Assembly: GCA_017618625.1 (NCBI GenBank)
Contig: JAFZTV010000060.1
Span: 1 to 12,164, forward strand
Length of the DNA stretch: 12,164 nt
DNA from: Bacteroidales bacterium
GTDB lineage: Bacteria; Bacteroidota; Bacteroidia; Bacteroidales; P3
Reading direction: 5' to 3'
Under the pieces are notes generated by a model. The model ran no database searches. It had not been told where the DNA came from and saw only the letters and a list, made by a program, of their open reading frames with translations. Positions within the stretch are counted from its first letter, which is position 1; every line of letters starts with the position of its first letter. Positions 5,770 to 12,164 of this stretch are shown here, piece by piece. A program made the translations under genes and the position numbers.

Positions 5770-6849
5770 ATGCTACTACTGCTCATCTTCCTCTTTGGCG
5801 CAATGTCCATCTCGTTCCTGTGTTCGATATTGGAATCGACTCTGATGTCAACTCCCATATCGTATATTACCCTACGGGAGGACGAAGGCTACAAACCCGC
5901 TATACGATTCAAACAATACAAGACGGACAACGCCCGACCCATAGCCGCCATCCTGTCGCTGAACACCATTGCCAACACCATCGGCGCGGCAGGCGTGGGC
6001 CATCAGGTCAACGACGCGTTTGGAAGCCATTGGTTTACGCTGGTGTCGGTTGTCACCACGATACTGATTCTGCTTTTTTCAGAGATAATTCCGAAGACAA
6101 TCGGCACACGCCATTGGTGCAAGCTTATGGGTTTCGCTTCCAACACAATACGCCTGCTGATAATACTCATGTTCCCTTTCGTGGTTCTCATAGAATTATT
6201 CACGAAGGTATTCACCCAAAAAAATTACGAGGAAACCGCGGTAAGCCGTGAGGAAGTTGCGGCCATGGCCGACGTGGGCGAGGACGAAGGCGTCATAGAC
6301 GAGGACGAGAACAAGATTATACAGAACATCTTCAAGCTGGACGACATTCACATATACGATGTGATGACGCCGCGCTCGGTGGCAGCTGTCGCACCGGAGA
6401 ACATGACCATCAAGTCGTTCTACCGTGACGACGAATACTCGCATTTCTCCCGCATACCGGTATATTCCGACACTGCCGACGACATAACCGGCTACATTCT
6501 CCGCAGCGAGGCACTGGAATACCTGGCCGAAGACAAGTTCTCAAGTCATCTGTCCGACATCAAACGTCCCCTACCCTACTTCAACGAGGAAGACTCCATA
6601 AGCAGCGCATGGGAGACGATGCTCAAACAGAAGGTCCAGATTGCCATAGCCATAGATGAATACGGATGCTTCCAGGGCATTCTCACTCTCGAGGACATCA
6701 TAGAAACCATTTTCGGATTGGAAATCATAGACGAAAACGACGAGGTGAGCGACATGCAGCAGTATGCACGAGAGCGCTGGCAGCAACGCCAACGCCGCTT
6801 CCAGTCAATCACCATACCCGAAGACAGCGAGGAAACAGGCAGAAGCTGA
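5770..6849 (+). CDS. CNNM (DUF21) plus CBS-pair membrane protein, hemolysin C / CorC type
   Basis: The 359 residues contain an N-terminal CNNM transmembrane domain (about 1-150). Hydrophobic segments lie near 1-20, 57-78, 88-107 and 126-148, with the family signatures ILESTLMS (20-27), ILSLNTIANTIGAAGVG (61-77) and SEIIPKTIG (104-112). An acidic linker (EDEGVIDEDENKII, about 171-184) follows, then a CBS pair (about 198-320) ending in IDEYGCFQGILTLEDIIETI. CNNM proteins are linked to magnesium or cobalt transport, with the CBS pair sensing nucleotide. The CorC_HlyC C-terminal domain found in many relatives is missing: only about 40 charged, Gln/Arg-rich residues follow the CBS pair. This shorter form is also known in the family. 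The gene follows the second peptidase by 41 bases, and its TGA shares its last A with the ATG of the next gene, so the two are translationally coupled. Confidence 0.88.
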   Translation: MLLLLIFLFGAMSISFLCSILESTLMSTPISYITLREDEGYKPAIRFKQYKTDNARPIAAILSLNTIANTIGAAGVGHQVNDAFGSHWFTLVSVVTTILILLFSEIIPKTIGTRHWCKLMGFASNTIRLLIILMFPFVVLIELFTKVFTQKNYEETAVSREEVAAMADVGEDEGVIDEDENKIIQNIFKLDDIHIYDVMTPRSVAAVAPENMTIKSFYRDDEYSHFSRIPVYSDTADDITGYILRSEALEYLAEDKFSSHLSDIKRPLPYFNEEDSISSAWETMLKQKVQIAIAIDEYGCFQGILTLEDIIETIFGLEIIDENDEVSDMQQYARERWQQRQRRFQSITIPEDSEETGRS

Positions 6850-7619
6850 TGACAACAGTCAAGTATATATATCACAGTTGTTTCGTGCTTGAGAACGACG
6901 ATGTGGTCGTAGTGTTCGACTACTGGAAGGACCCGCTGGGCTATCTCCACGACATTCTGGCTAACACTCAAAAGGTTGTATATGTGTTTGCCTCTCATTT
7001 TCACGAAGACCACTACAATCCTGAGATATTGAAATGGGGGCATGGGGACGAGCGCATCACGGTGCAACCTCGTCTGATGCTTTCTTACGACACGGTCAGA
7101 AAACGTCGTGTGCAGCGCACTCTCGTCAGAGACATAATGAACCCGGAACGGTTCTACGAAGACGAATATCTGAGAGCCATCTATTACCGTTCAACCGACA
7201 TCGGGGTGGCAATAGCCGTCTCTTTCTCCGACGGTACCACGGCTTTCCACGCAGGGGACCTGAACAACTGGTATTTCACCGAAGGCGACCACCTCAAAGT
7301 ATCGCTCGACGAGATGGAGGGAATGTATTTGTCTGTGGTGCGCTCCGTGCGTGCCGACATACCGCATTTCACACATGTGATGCTGCCCATCGACCCGCGG
7401 CTGGAGTCAAACATGCTTCGCAGCTCGATGCAGTGGCTGAACAAAATATATACCGACAACTTCTACCCGATGCATTTTTGGCATCGATATTCGCTCATAA
7501 CCGAAAGTCTGAAGGAGATGCAACAGCTTTTCACAGACACAACGTTCTGGTGTCCGACACCGCTGCCTGTGGGATGCGTCAGCGAACCACAGCCGGTTAC
7601 AGCTCCCGATCCTGACTAG
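6849..7619 (+). CDS. Metallo-beta-lactamase-fold hydrolase
   Basis: The 256-residue protein starts at ATG 6849, within the TGATG junction with the upstream stop; a longer in-frame start at 6666 lies inside the CNNM gene and is not credible. The zinc-binding motif SHFHEDHYNP gives His50, His52, Asp54 and His55. Further ligand candidates are Asp137 in AGDLNNW and His209 in PMHFW. The N-terminus (KYIYHSCFVLENDDVVVVFD) is the usual first strands of this fold. No signal peptide is present, so the enzyme is cytoplasmic. The fold covers many hydrolases; the short form resembles UlaG-like or uncharacterised members, and no substrate can be assigned. It ends the plus-strand cluster. The 33-base gap to the convergent gene at 7653 contains no clear terminator hairpin. 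Confidence 0.88.
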   Translation: MTTVKYIYHSCFVLENDDVVVVFDYWKDPLGYLHDILANTQKVVYVFASHFHEDHYNPEILKWGHGDERITVQPRLMLSYDTVRKRRVQRTLVRDIMNPERFYEDEYLRAIYYRSTDIGVAIAVSFSDGTTAFHAGDLNNWYFTEGDHLKVSLDEMEGMYLSVVRSVRADIPHFTHVMLPIDPRLESNMLRSSMQWLNKIYTDNFYPMHFWHRYSLITESLKEMQQLFTDTTFWCPTPLPVGCVSEPQPVTAPDPD

Positions 7620-7652
7620 GACATACGACTGTTTTTATTGCAGCTCTTACAC

Positions 7653-8408
7653 CTATTCCTCGACGTCGTACACGTACACATTGTCCGCCGCGTCGATGAC
7701 GAATAGCTGTCCGTCTTTCACCTCAATGTACTGAGCTTTCTTTTCGAGCGACATACGGCTGGCGACATCGCCGGTCTTTTTGTCGAGCAAGAACACGAAA
7801 TCTTTTTCGGACGTGAAACCGTATGTACACACTATATAATTGTCTTCCACGACAATTATGTCGTTACTCATCAGATAGTCCGTCTGCCACAGCAGCTTGC
7901 CGCTCTTGGCGTCGAGGCAGTACATGCGGGAGCAACGTCCGTCCAGTTTATCCGAATATGTCGGACATGCCATATTGAAATAGAAGCGACCTTTCTCGTA
8001 GCGTATGTCCTGGAGCTCGAGCATATATTCCCCGGTCAAACGGCACAGGTCGTACTCTTTTGCCAACTTGCCGTCTTTGCCGTAAAGTGCCAGCACAAAA
8101 GCATAGGTTTCCTCGTTCATCGAGTTTCTGAACAGGCCGAATGAGCCAAAATCGGTCTTTTCCGAGATGATAAGCTGCATCTGCTCTGTCGTCTCCGAGC
8201 GCATGAGGTTCGGCACCCGCGATTCGTCGCGCAAACGGAAATAGAATCCCGCCGGCTTATTCTTGCCGGTAAGGCCGAAACGTGTTTCCCATTGTGCGCC
8301 GATGGCTGGGTGTTTCTTCACAAGCGTAAGTTTCTGTGCGTCAACCGTGCCGCACATCAGCAGCATAACGCACAATACCGATAGGAAACGATAATATTTC
8401 ATATTCAT
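7653..8408 (-). CDS. Exported beta-propeller-like (PQQ-type repeat) protein
   Basis: The 251-residue protein has a signal peptide (residues 1-24, cleavage after VDA, before QK). LLMC lies inside the hydrophobic stretch, but Met before Cys does not fit a lipobox, so I favour a soluble exported protein. The C-terminal half contains PQQ/quinoprotein-like blades: YCLDAKSGKLLWQTD (163-177), FVFLLDKKTGDVASRMS (204-220), and VKDGQLFVIDAADNVYVYDV near the end. With only about three or four recognisable blades it is shorter than a complete propeller. No catalytic or cofactor residues are evident and the function is unknown. ATG codons at 8408 and 8402 are both possible; an AAAAGAG lies just before 8408. 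A very good promoter (8430-8461) precedes it, so it is at least partly independent of the upstream NlpC/P60 gene. Confidence 0.75.
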   Translation of the reverse strand: MNMKYYRFLSVLCVMLLMCGTVDAQKLTLVKKHPAIGAQWETRFGLTGKNKPAGFYFRLRDESRVPNLMRSETTEQMQLIISEKTDFGSFGLFRNSMNEETYAFVLALYGKDGKLAKEYDLCRLTGEYMLELQDIRYEKGRFYFNMACPTYSDKLDGRCSRMYCLDAKSGKLLWQTDYLMSNDIIVVEDNYIVCTYGFTSEKDFVFLLDKKTGDVASRMSLEKKAQYIEVKDGQLFVIDAADNVYVYDVEE

Positions 8409-8429
8409 ATTGCTCTTTTATTTGAACTG

Positions 8430-8461
8430 CAAAAATAACTATAATTTCTCAAACCGACAAA
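8430..8461 (-). promoter_or_regulatory. Bacteroidetes promoter, both elements, for the propeller-like gene
   Basis: On the minus strand TTTG (8461-8458) is followed by exactly 20 bases and then TATTTTTG (8437-8430). This is a complete match to TTTG-N19-21-TAnnTTTG, the best in the window. The -7 box ends 21 bases before the ATG at 8408, so the leader would be about 15 bases and includes AAAAGAG. The promoter lies in the 64-base gap after the stop of the NlpC/P60 gene. Confidence 0.7.
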
Positions 8462-8472
8462 CCTCATCGGTA

Positions 8473-9180
8473 TCATCGGCTCAAAACCCTTCTTATAGCA
8501 GCCAGAGTGTGCGTATATTGCCCCATGTCTGCGTTAAATATCCCACGGCTGTCAATCCGGTCAACCCTGACTTGTCCAGAGGCGTGGATTACCCTGTTGT
8601 CGCCGATATATATGCCGACATGAATAATCTTCCCGCCATCGTTTTTGAAGAAACAAAGGTCATTCTGCACCGCGTCGTCTATCGACTTCACCTCCTCGCC
8701 ACAAAGCACCTGCTGCGATGCATCGCGCGGCAGCTGCACCCCGCAGACGCGGTAAACCACCTGAGTAAGCCCCGAGCAGTCGATGCCCATGCAGCTCTTA
8801 CCTCCCCATAGATAAGGTGTGTGAAGCAGTTTCGATGCCAAATCGATCGGCTTTAACAACTCATGTTCAAGCAGTTCTGGAAGCCTCGCACCCATCGGCA
8901 CAAGGAACGAATCGTCTCCCAGCGACACACTCATCAACGGCTCCGCGACATAGCCCTGCCACTGGCCGATAGCCTCATATTCCGCCTTCTCGACAACGGT
9001 GTATTGCTTGTTGTCCACCCATCCCTCGTAGTCATACTCGGCACAGTGCACGCGACTCCATTTCTCCTGCCGTTCCAGCACAGTCATACGGTCGCCAAAC
9101 AGCAGTTCGTCAACCAGTTCCGCTCTATCCGAAGCTTCCGCCCTCACGGGGCAAAGTGGCAATGTGCAAATTCCGTACAT
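8473..9180 (-). CDS. NlpC/P60 gamma-D-glutamyl-diamino-acid endopeptidase with two N-terminal SH3-like domains
   Basis: From ATG 9180 the protein has 235 residues. Residues 1-60 (YGICTLPLCPVRAEASD, LLFGDRMTVLE, then GWVD) look like a first bacterial SH3 domain, and about 65-105 like a second. The NlpC/P60 domain follows: Cys135 in GIDCSGLTQ, His187 in IIHVGIYIG and His199 in VIHASG. The 52- and 12-residue spacings resemble YkfC-type dipeptidyl-peptidase VI enzymes. These cleave between D-glutamate and the diamino acid in peptides with a free N-terminal L-Ala, that is, in cell-wall turnover products. No signal peptide is seen from this start. A TTG at 9204 would add eight residues and overlap the upstream gene by 20 bases; I prefer the ATG, four bases after the upstream stop, because family members begin near YGI. 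It is co-transcribed with the DUF4294 gene. Confidence 0.88.
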   Translation of the reverse strand: MYGICTLPLCPVRAEASDRAELVDELLFGDRMTVLERQEKWSRVHCAEYDYEGWVDNKQYTVVEKAEYEAIGQWQGYVAEPLMSVSLGDDSFLVPMGARLPELLEHELLKPIDLASKLLHTPYLWGGKSCMGIDCSGLTQVVYRVCGVQLPRDASQQVLCGEEVKSIDDAVQNDLCFFKNDGGKIIHVGIYIGDNRVIHASGQVRVDRIDSRGIFNADMGQYTHTLAAIRRVLSR

Positions 9181-9184
9181 AATA

Positions 9185-9781
9185 TTATAGTCTTCCGCTT
9201 TCAACGTAAAGTGTTATACGCTCTATGAGGTTGTCTTCCTTGTTGTGTTCAGGGTCGTAGCGAGCCTTGAGTTTGAAGCCGAAAATCCAGGCGAACGACT
9301 GATAGAAGCCTGCACGCACCTTTCCACGCAGCTCGCCGACACACATGTAAGCCGATTTGCCCGTCTCGCGGTCGAGGAGTTTAAGAAGCACCTTCCCTTG
9401 CGAGATGGTGCATTTTTTCAATTCCGCAGCATAGCGTTCCGTTATCTCGTCTTCCTTGGCTTTCATATACTTGCGCCGCTCACTCTTGGACATGTCTTTC
9501 ACGTCGCGTTCCACTATGTCCAGCTCTCGGCGGGCCGCTTTGGCGTATGGCAGCATCTTCTTGATGTTGCGAATCAGTTTTTTGTTCTTTTTTATCTCCT
9601 CCTCGGTAAGGCTCACCTGCTTCACCACGGTCACCTCCCTCAGATAGTACCTCGGTATGGTGTCGCCTCCAATGATTACCGCCAACTGATAGTTTGGCGA
9701 CTGTTCCAACGGCTCCTGGGCACGCAATGCAAACGGTGTCATGCATAGAAACAATAATATTATGAGCCGACGGTATATCAA
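9185..9781 (-). CDS. DUF4294 family exported protein
   Basis: The 198-residue protein starts at TTG 9781. An in-frame stop lies two codons upstream, and the first ATG (codon 14) would cut the signal peptide in half, so TTG is the likely start. The signal peptide is MIYRRLIILLFLCMTPFALRA, followed by GGDTIPRYYLREVTVV (residues 38-53), a long charged helical part (about 60-125; NIKKMLPYAKAARRELDIVE and KSERRKYMKAKEDEITERY), and the conserved C-terminal part with ISQGKVLLKLLDRETGKSAY and LRGKVRAGFYQSFAWIFG. This is the pattern of DUF4294, a Bacteroidetes family of unknown function. It is probably periplasmic. It lies 18 bases after the flavoprotein stop and four bases before the NlpC/P60 ATG, so these genes very probably form one transcription unit. 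Confidence 0.82.
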   Translation of the reverse strand: MIYRRLIILLFLCMTPFALRAQEPLEQSPNYQLAVIIGGDTIPRYYLREVTVVKQVSLTEEEIKKNKKLIRNIKKMLPYAKAARRELDIVERDVKDMSKSERRKYMKAKEDEITERYAAELKKCTISQGKVLLKLLDRETGKSAYMCVGELRGKVRAGFYQSFAWIFGFKLKARYDPEHNKEDNLIERITLYVESGRL

Positions 9782-9799
9782 CTTTCAACTCTTTATTTT

Positions 9800-11065
9800 T
9801 CATTTTGCATATCCTGCCGCCCATCCAGTCGAGAAGGCCATCTGCAGGTTATATCCGCCCGTATCGCCGTCAAGGTCGAGCACCTCTCCCGCAAAATGCA
9901 AACCCTTCACCAGTTTCGACTCCATCGTCTTAGGGTCAACCTCTTTAAGGCTCACACCTCCCTGCGTTACGATTGCTTCGGTATAGTCGCGAGTTCCCGT
10001 CAACGTGAGCTGGCAGTCTTTCAGGAATCCAAGCAGCCGTTTTCGCTCGGCGGCGTTTATCTGGTTCAGCCGCTTGTAATATTCTATATGCATCGACTTG
10101 AGCGCCAGCGGAATGACCTCGGCGGGAAGCCAGAGACGAAGGGCGTCGTTGAAGACACGCGTGCCGTTCGAGTCAAGGTCTTTTATCAGTCGCTGGTCCA
10201 ACTCGGCGTTTTCTATGGCCGGTTTAAGGTCGATGTGCGCCACCAGTTTCTCTCCTTCGTGCAGTCTTCGGCTCACCATGCGGCTTGCGCTGAGTGCCAG
10301 CGGCCCGCCTATGCCGTCGTCGGTGAATGTCAGCTCGCCAAAGCCATCATACAGTCTCTTCCCCTCTTTTGGCGCTATCCAAAGACGAACATTCTTCAAC
10401 GTGAACGCCTCCAGGTCGTCGGGCAGCTTCTCCTCGCACACTAGCGGCACCAACGAAGGAACCGTTTCTATCACCGTGTGTCCCGCATCTTTCGCAAGCT
10501 GATAGCCCGCACCCGTCGAGCCAGTCGTAGGATAGCTCATCCCGCCGGTAGCCACAATCACCTTCGGAGCGAATACCGTGTCGCCGTTCAGCAGCCTGAC
10601 TCCGCCAACCCTGCGGCTTCCATCCTCCTCGTCAACAATCACAAGGCTCTTCACCGCGCTGTTCTTCCGAATCTCGACGCAGTCGTTCTTTTCCAGTTCT
10701 TCCACCAAAGCCAGGAATATGTCCAACGCCTTGCCGCTGGAAGGGAACACCCTGTTACCGCGCTCCACTGTGAGCGGAACGCCCCGTTTCTCGAAGAAGT
10801 CCATCAGTTCCGTGTTGAAGAACCTGGCGAAGCAATTACGCAGAAAACGCGCGTCGGAGCCGACGTGCGTCATAAATTCTTTCAACGTTGCTGTGTTTGT
10901 GAGGTTGCATCGGCCTTTGCCTGAGATGCGAAGCTTGCGGCCGGGTTGGTCCATCTTTTCGAGGAGCACCACCTGTTTGCCGCTCTCAGCCGCTGCGGTT
11001 GCCGCCATCAAGCCTGCTGCACCGCCGCCGACAACGACCACGTCGCTATTTCGAGAACCAGCCAA
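9800..11065 (-). CDS. HI0933/BaiN-type NAD(P)/FAD-dependent oxidoreductase
   Basis: The 421-residue flavoprotein has an N-terminal dinucleotide-binding motif VVVVGGGAAGLMAA (residues 9-22), the family hallmark GRKLRISGKGRCNLTN (42-57), VIVATGGMSYPTTGSTG in the middle, and the C-terminal signature FAGEVLDLDGDTGGYNLQ (391-408). The family (PF03486) binds FAD; most members have no proven substrate, while BaiN acts in bile-acid dehydroxylation. I assign only the general oxidoreductase activity, in the cytoplasm. No ATG is available: the start is TTG 11065, overlapping the universal stress protein stop by 20 bases, or possibly GTG 11041, which would leave very little before the first strand. An in-frame TAG lies further upstream. 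It is probably translationally coupled to the upstream gene. Confidence 0.9.
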   Translation of the reverse strand: MAGSRNSDVVVVGGGAAGLMAATAAAESGKQVVLLEKMDQPGRKLRISGKGRCNLTNTATLKEFMTHVGSDARFLRNCFARFFNTELMDFFEKRGVPLTVERGNRVFPSSGKALDIFLALVEELEKNDCVEIRKNSAVKSLVIVDEEDGSRRVGGVRLLNGDTVFAPKVIVATGGMSYPTTGSTGAGYQLAKDAGHTVIETVPSLVPLVCEEKLPDDLEAFTLKNVRLWIAPKEGKRLYDGFGELTFTDDGIGGPLALSASRMVSRRLHEGEKLVAHIDLKPAIENAELDQRLIKDLDSNGTRVFNDALRLWLPAEVIPLALKSMHIEYYKRLNQINAAERKRLLGFLKDCQLTLTGTRDYTEAIVTQGGVSLKEVDPKTMESKLVKGLHFAGEVLDLDGDTGGYNLQMAFSTGWAAGYAK

Positions 11066-11885
11066 TATCGTGCGGGTGTATGCAGAGCACAGGTATCTGC
11101 GAGTGGTGAACTATCTGCTGCGCGTTGGTTCCGAGGAATATACGTGCCACATTTATCGGATTGTTCTGCTCCGTGTTAATCGCCACCAAGTCCGCGTCTA
11201 TCTCCTCGGCATACTTCATCACCGTGTCGCAGTAGTTGCTGTACCTTTTCACTATGCTCGAGTGTTTCACTCCCTCCTGCTTCATAAACTCCTCAATCTG
11301 GAAGATGTACGTGCGCAAATCCGACGCATATACCGGCGAGTCAATCAAACCCAGGATATGCACGCGCGAACCGAATATCTTTGCCATCTCCGTCGTGAAC
11401 GGCACCTTCTGTCTGGAAGTTTCGTTCACCCTTATCGGCATCACGATGTTCTCCAAATCCTTGTGGAAGTTGAAACCCTCTCTCACGGTCAGCACCGGGC
11501 AGGGTGAATCCTGCACAATCCTGACTGCCGTGCTGCCCATGAAATACCTCTCGAATCCCGACGCTCCGTTGGTACCGCACACAATCATCGGCGATTTCTC
11601 ATCCCTTGCCACAGCACCGAGCACCTGCGCCACCTTGCCGCTGCGCACCTCGGTGGTCAGTTTGCCTCCGGTCAGCCGACGGCCGTATTTCTCCTGCAGG
11701 TCCACCAACTTGTCGCCAGCCAGGTGGATGGCCGACTCCAGCTGCTCATCCGTGAAAAGTTTCTTCTCACGCTTTACCCAAATCAGTTTGACATCAGTCT
11801 TCATCTTGTTGGCGATGTCTATAGCCAACTCAAGAGCCATGTAGGATCCGTTCGAGAAGTCTGTTCCAACTACAATAGAACTCAT
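11046..11885 (-). CDS. Universal stress protein, two tandem Usp domains
   Basis: From ATG 11885 the protein has 279 residues and starts MSSIVVGTDFS, the usual first strand of a Usp domain. Domain 1 (about 1-136) keeps the ATP-binding pattern G-2X-G-9X-G-S in CGTNGASGFERYFMGSTA (Gly104, Gly107, Gly117), followed by CPVLTV. Domain 2 (about 142-275) ends GTNAQQIVHHSQIPVLCIHP and lacks a clear G-2X-G part, so it may not bind ATP. Such proteins bind nucleotide and act in stress or energy-limitation responses in the cytoplasm; the exact role here is unknown. A longer frame begins at ATG 11927 and adds MGRFKTYNIEKAQK. I prefer 11885 because the fold starts there and a -7-like box ends only five bases before 11927. 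The gene heads the minus-strand cluster and lies downstream of an A/C-rich repeat array. Confidence 0.87.
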   Translation of the reverse strand: MSSIVVGTDFSNGSYMALELAIDIANKMKTDVKLIWVKREKKLFTDEQLESAIHLAGDKLVDLQEKYGRRLTGGKLTTEVRSGKVAQVLGAVARDEKSPMIVCGTNGASGFERYFMGSTAVRIVQDSPCPVLTVREGFNFHKDLENIVMPIRVNETSRQKVPFTTEMAKIFGSRVHILGLIDSPVYASDLRTYIFQIEEFMKQEGVKHSSIVKRYSNYCDTVMKYAEEIDADLVAINTEQNNPINVARIFLGTNAQQIVHHSQIPVLCIHPHDIGWFSK

Positions 11886-11932
11886 TTTTTGTGCTTTTTC
11901 AATGTTATACGTCTTAAAACGACCCATTGTTA

Positions 11933-11940
11933 CAAATATT
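11933..11940 (-). promoter_or_regulatory. Candidate -7 element for the universal stress protein operon
   Basis: On the minus strand this reads AATATTTG, differing from TAnnTTTG at the first position. It ends five bases before ATG 11927 and 47 bases before ATG 11885. If it is used, transcription starts at or just inside the longer reading frame, which favours 11885 as the start. No TTTG at the -33 distance is seen. Confidence 0.3.
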
Positions 11941-11971
11941 GTACGTGAGGCAATATTTTTTTATATTTATT

Positions 11972-12164
11972 AAGAAAACTCCCCCCGAAAAAAAACTCCC
12001 GAAAAAAGAAAACCACTCCCGAAAACCCCATCACGAATTAAAAAACTCTCCCGAAAACCACTCGCGAATCAAGAAAACACTCACGAAACCCCCTCGCGAA
12101 TCAAGAAACCACCATCCCCCACAACCCTCCCGACTAAAAAAACTCCACAAAAACCCCACGCCCC
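11972..12164. repeat. A/C-rich imperfect tandem repeat, about 32-bp unit
   Basis: The core TCNCGAA recurs at 11997, 12017, 12031, 12049, 12062, 12081 and 12094, with variants at 11983 (CCCCCGAA) and 12128 (TCCCGAC). The CGA steps alternate short and long (14, 20, 14, 18, 13, 19, 13 bases), so the repeat unit is about 32-34 bp and contains two cores. The 16-mer CTCGCGAATCAAGAAA is identical at 12061-12076 and 12093-12108, exactly 32 bases apart. The plus strand is nearly free of G apart from the CG core, with A-runs of four to eight between C-rich blocks. The array continues, more loosely, to the window end and may extend beyond. It lies upstream of the universal stress protein gene. No gene is supported here on either strand. 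Confidence 0.75.

Noticed and set aside
6666..6848. N-terminal extension of the metallo-hydrolase upstream of 6849
   Set aside because: The extension overlaps the CBS region of the CNNM gene by over 180 bases and encodes a His/Arg-rich peptide typical of a shifted frame. The fold begins right after ATG 6849.
8337..8408. Lipoprotein signal in the propeller-like protein (LLMC)
   Set aside because: Met at the position before Cys does not fit the lipobox, and a good type I cleavage site (VDA|QK) follows.
10578..11507. A 309-codon plus-strand frame across the flavoprotein and stress-protein genes
   Set aside because: It spans two confident minus-strand genes, has a low-complexity Ser-rich start and no family features, so it is a shadow frame.
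11972..12164. A plus-strand frame open to the window end, rich in Lys, Pro and His
   Set aside because: It has no ATG start, the repeat unit of about 32 bases is not a multiple of three, and the peptide is low complexity. It is better read as a non-coding repeat.
12110..12164. Possible G-quadruplex on the minus strand (GGGAGGG ... GGGGG)
   Set aside because: Only three close G-runs occur together; the next run is about twenty bases away, so the four-run pattern is not met convincingly.

Overview
The window looks like chromosomal DNA from a member of the Bacteroidales. Supporting signs are C10 peptidases with C-terminal domains of the type IX secretion kind, DUF4294 and DUF2400/TIGR02757 proteins, A-rich start contexts without Shine-Dalgarno sequences, and promoter elements fitting the Bacteroidetes pattern TTTG-N19-21-TAnnTTTG. 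I cannot name the genus; an intestinal family such as Muribaculaceae or Prevotellaceae is a guess. I see no tRNA, rRNA, insertion sequence, phage gene or CRISPR array.

Layout. (1) 1-635, minus: 5' part of holA (DNA polymerase III delta), cut by the window edge. (2) 636-1306: a repeat-rich intergenic stretch with the holA promoter, a hairpin, an array of 11-bp repeats (838-1013), a strong minus-strand terminator (1038-1068), a possible 35-codon gene (1130-1237) and a second 11-bp array (1272-1326) that runs into the next gene's stop codon. (3) 1307-2056, minus: DUF2400/TIGR02757 protein, divergent from (4) a plus-strand cluster, 2163-7619: two tandem secreted C10 cysteine peptidases, a CNNM/CBS membrane protein, and a metallo-beta-lactamase-fold hydrolase coupled to it by a one-base stop/start overlap. 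(5) A minus-strand cluster, 11885 to 7653, convergent with (4): universal stress protein, HI0933-type flavoprotein, DUF4294 protein, NlpC/P60 endopeptidase, and an exported propeller-like protein with its own promoter. (6) 11928-12164: an A/C-rich array with a repeat of about 32 bp upstream of the stress-protein gene.

How the genes fit together. The two peptidases are probably exported through the Sec system and then the type IX system to degrade protein outside the cell. The NlpC/P60 enzyme probably trims peptidoglycan peptides. The other genes are ordinary housekeeping or poorly characterised. The protein-coding part contains no obviously new system. The least explained material is the set of short-period tandem arrays. 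Two of them share an 11-bp framework (YAC-N4-C-N-YY), all three have a G-poor plus strand, and all lie beside minus-strand genes.
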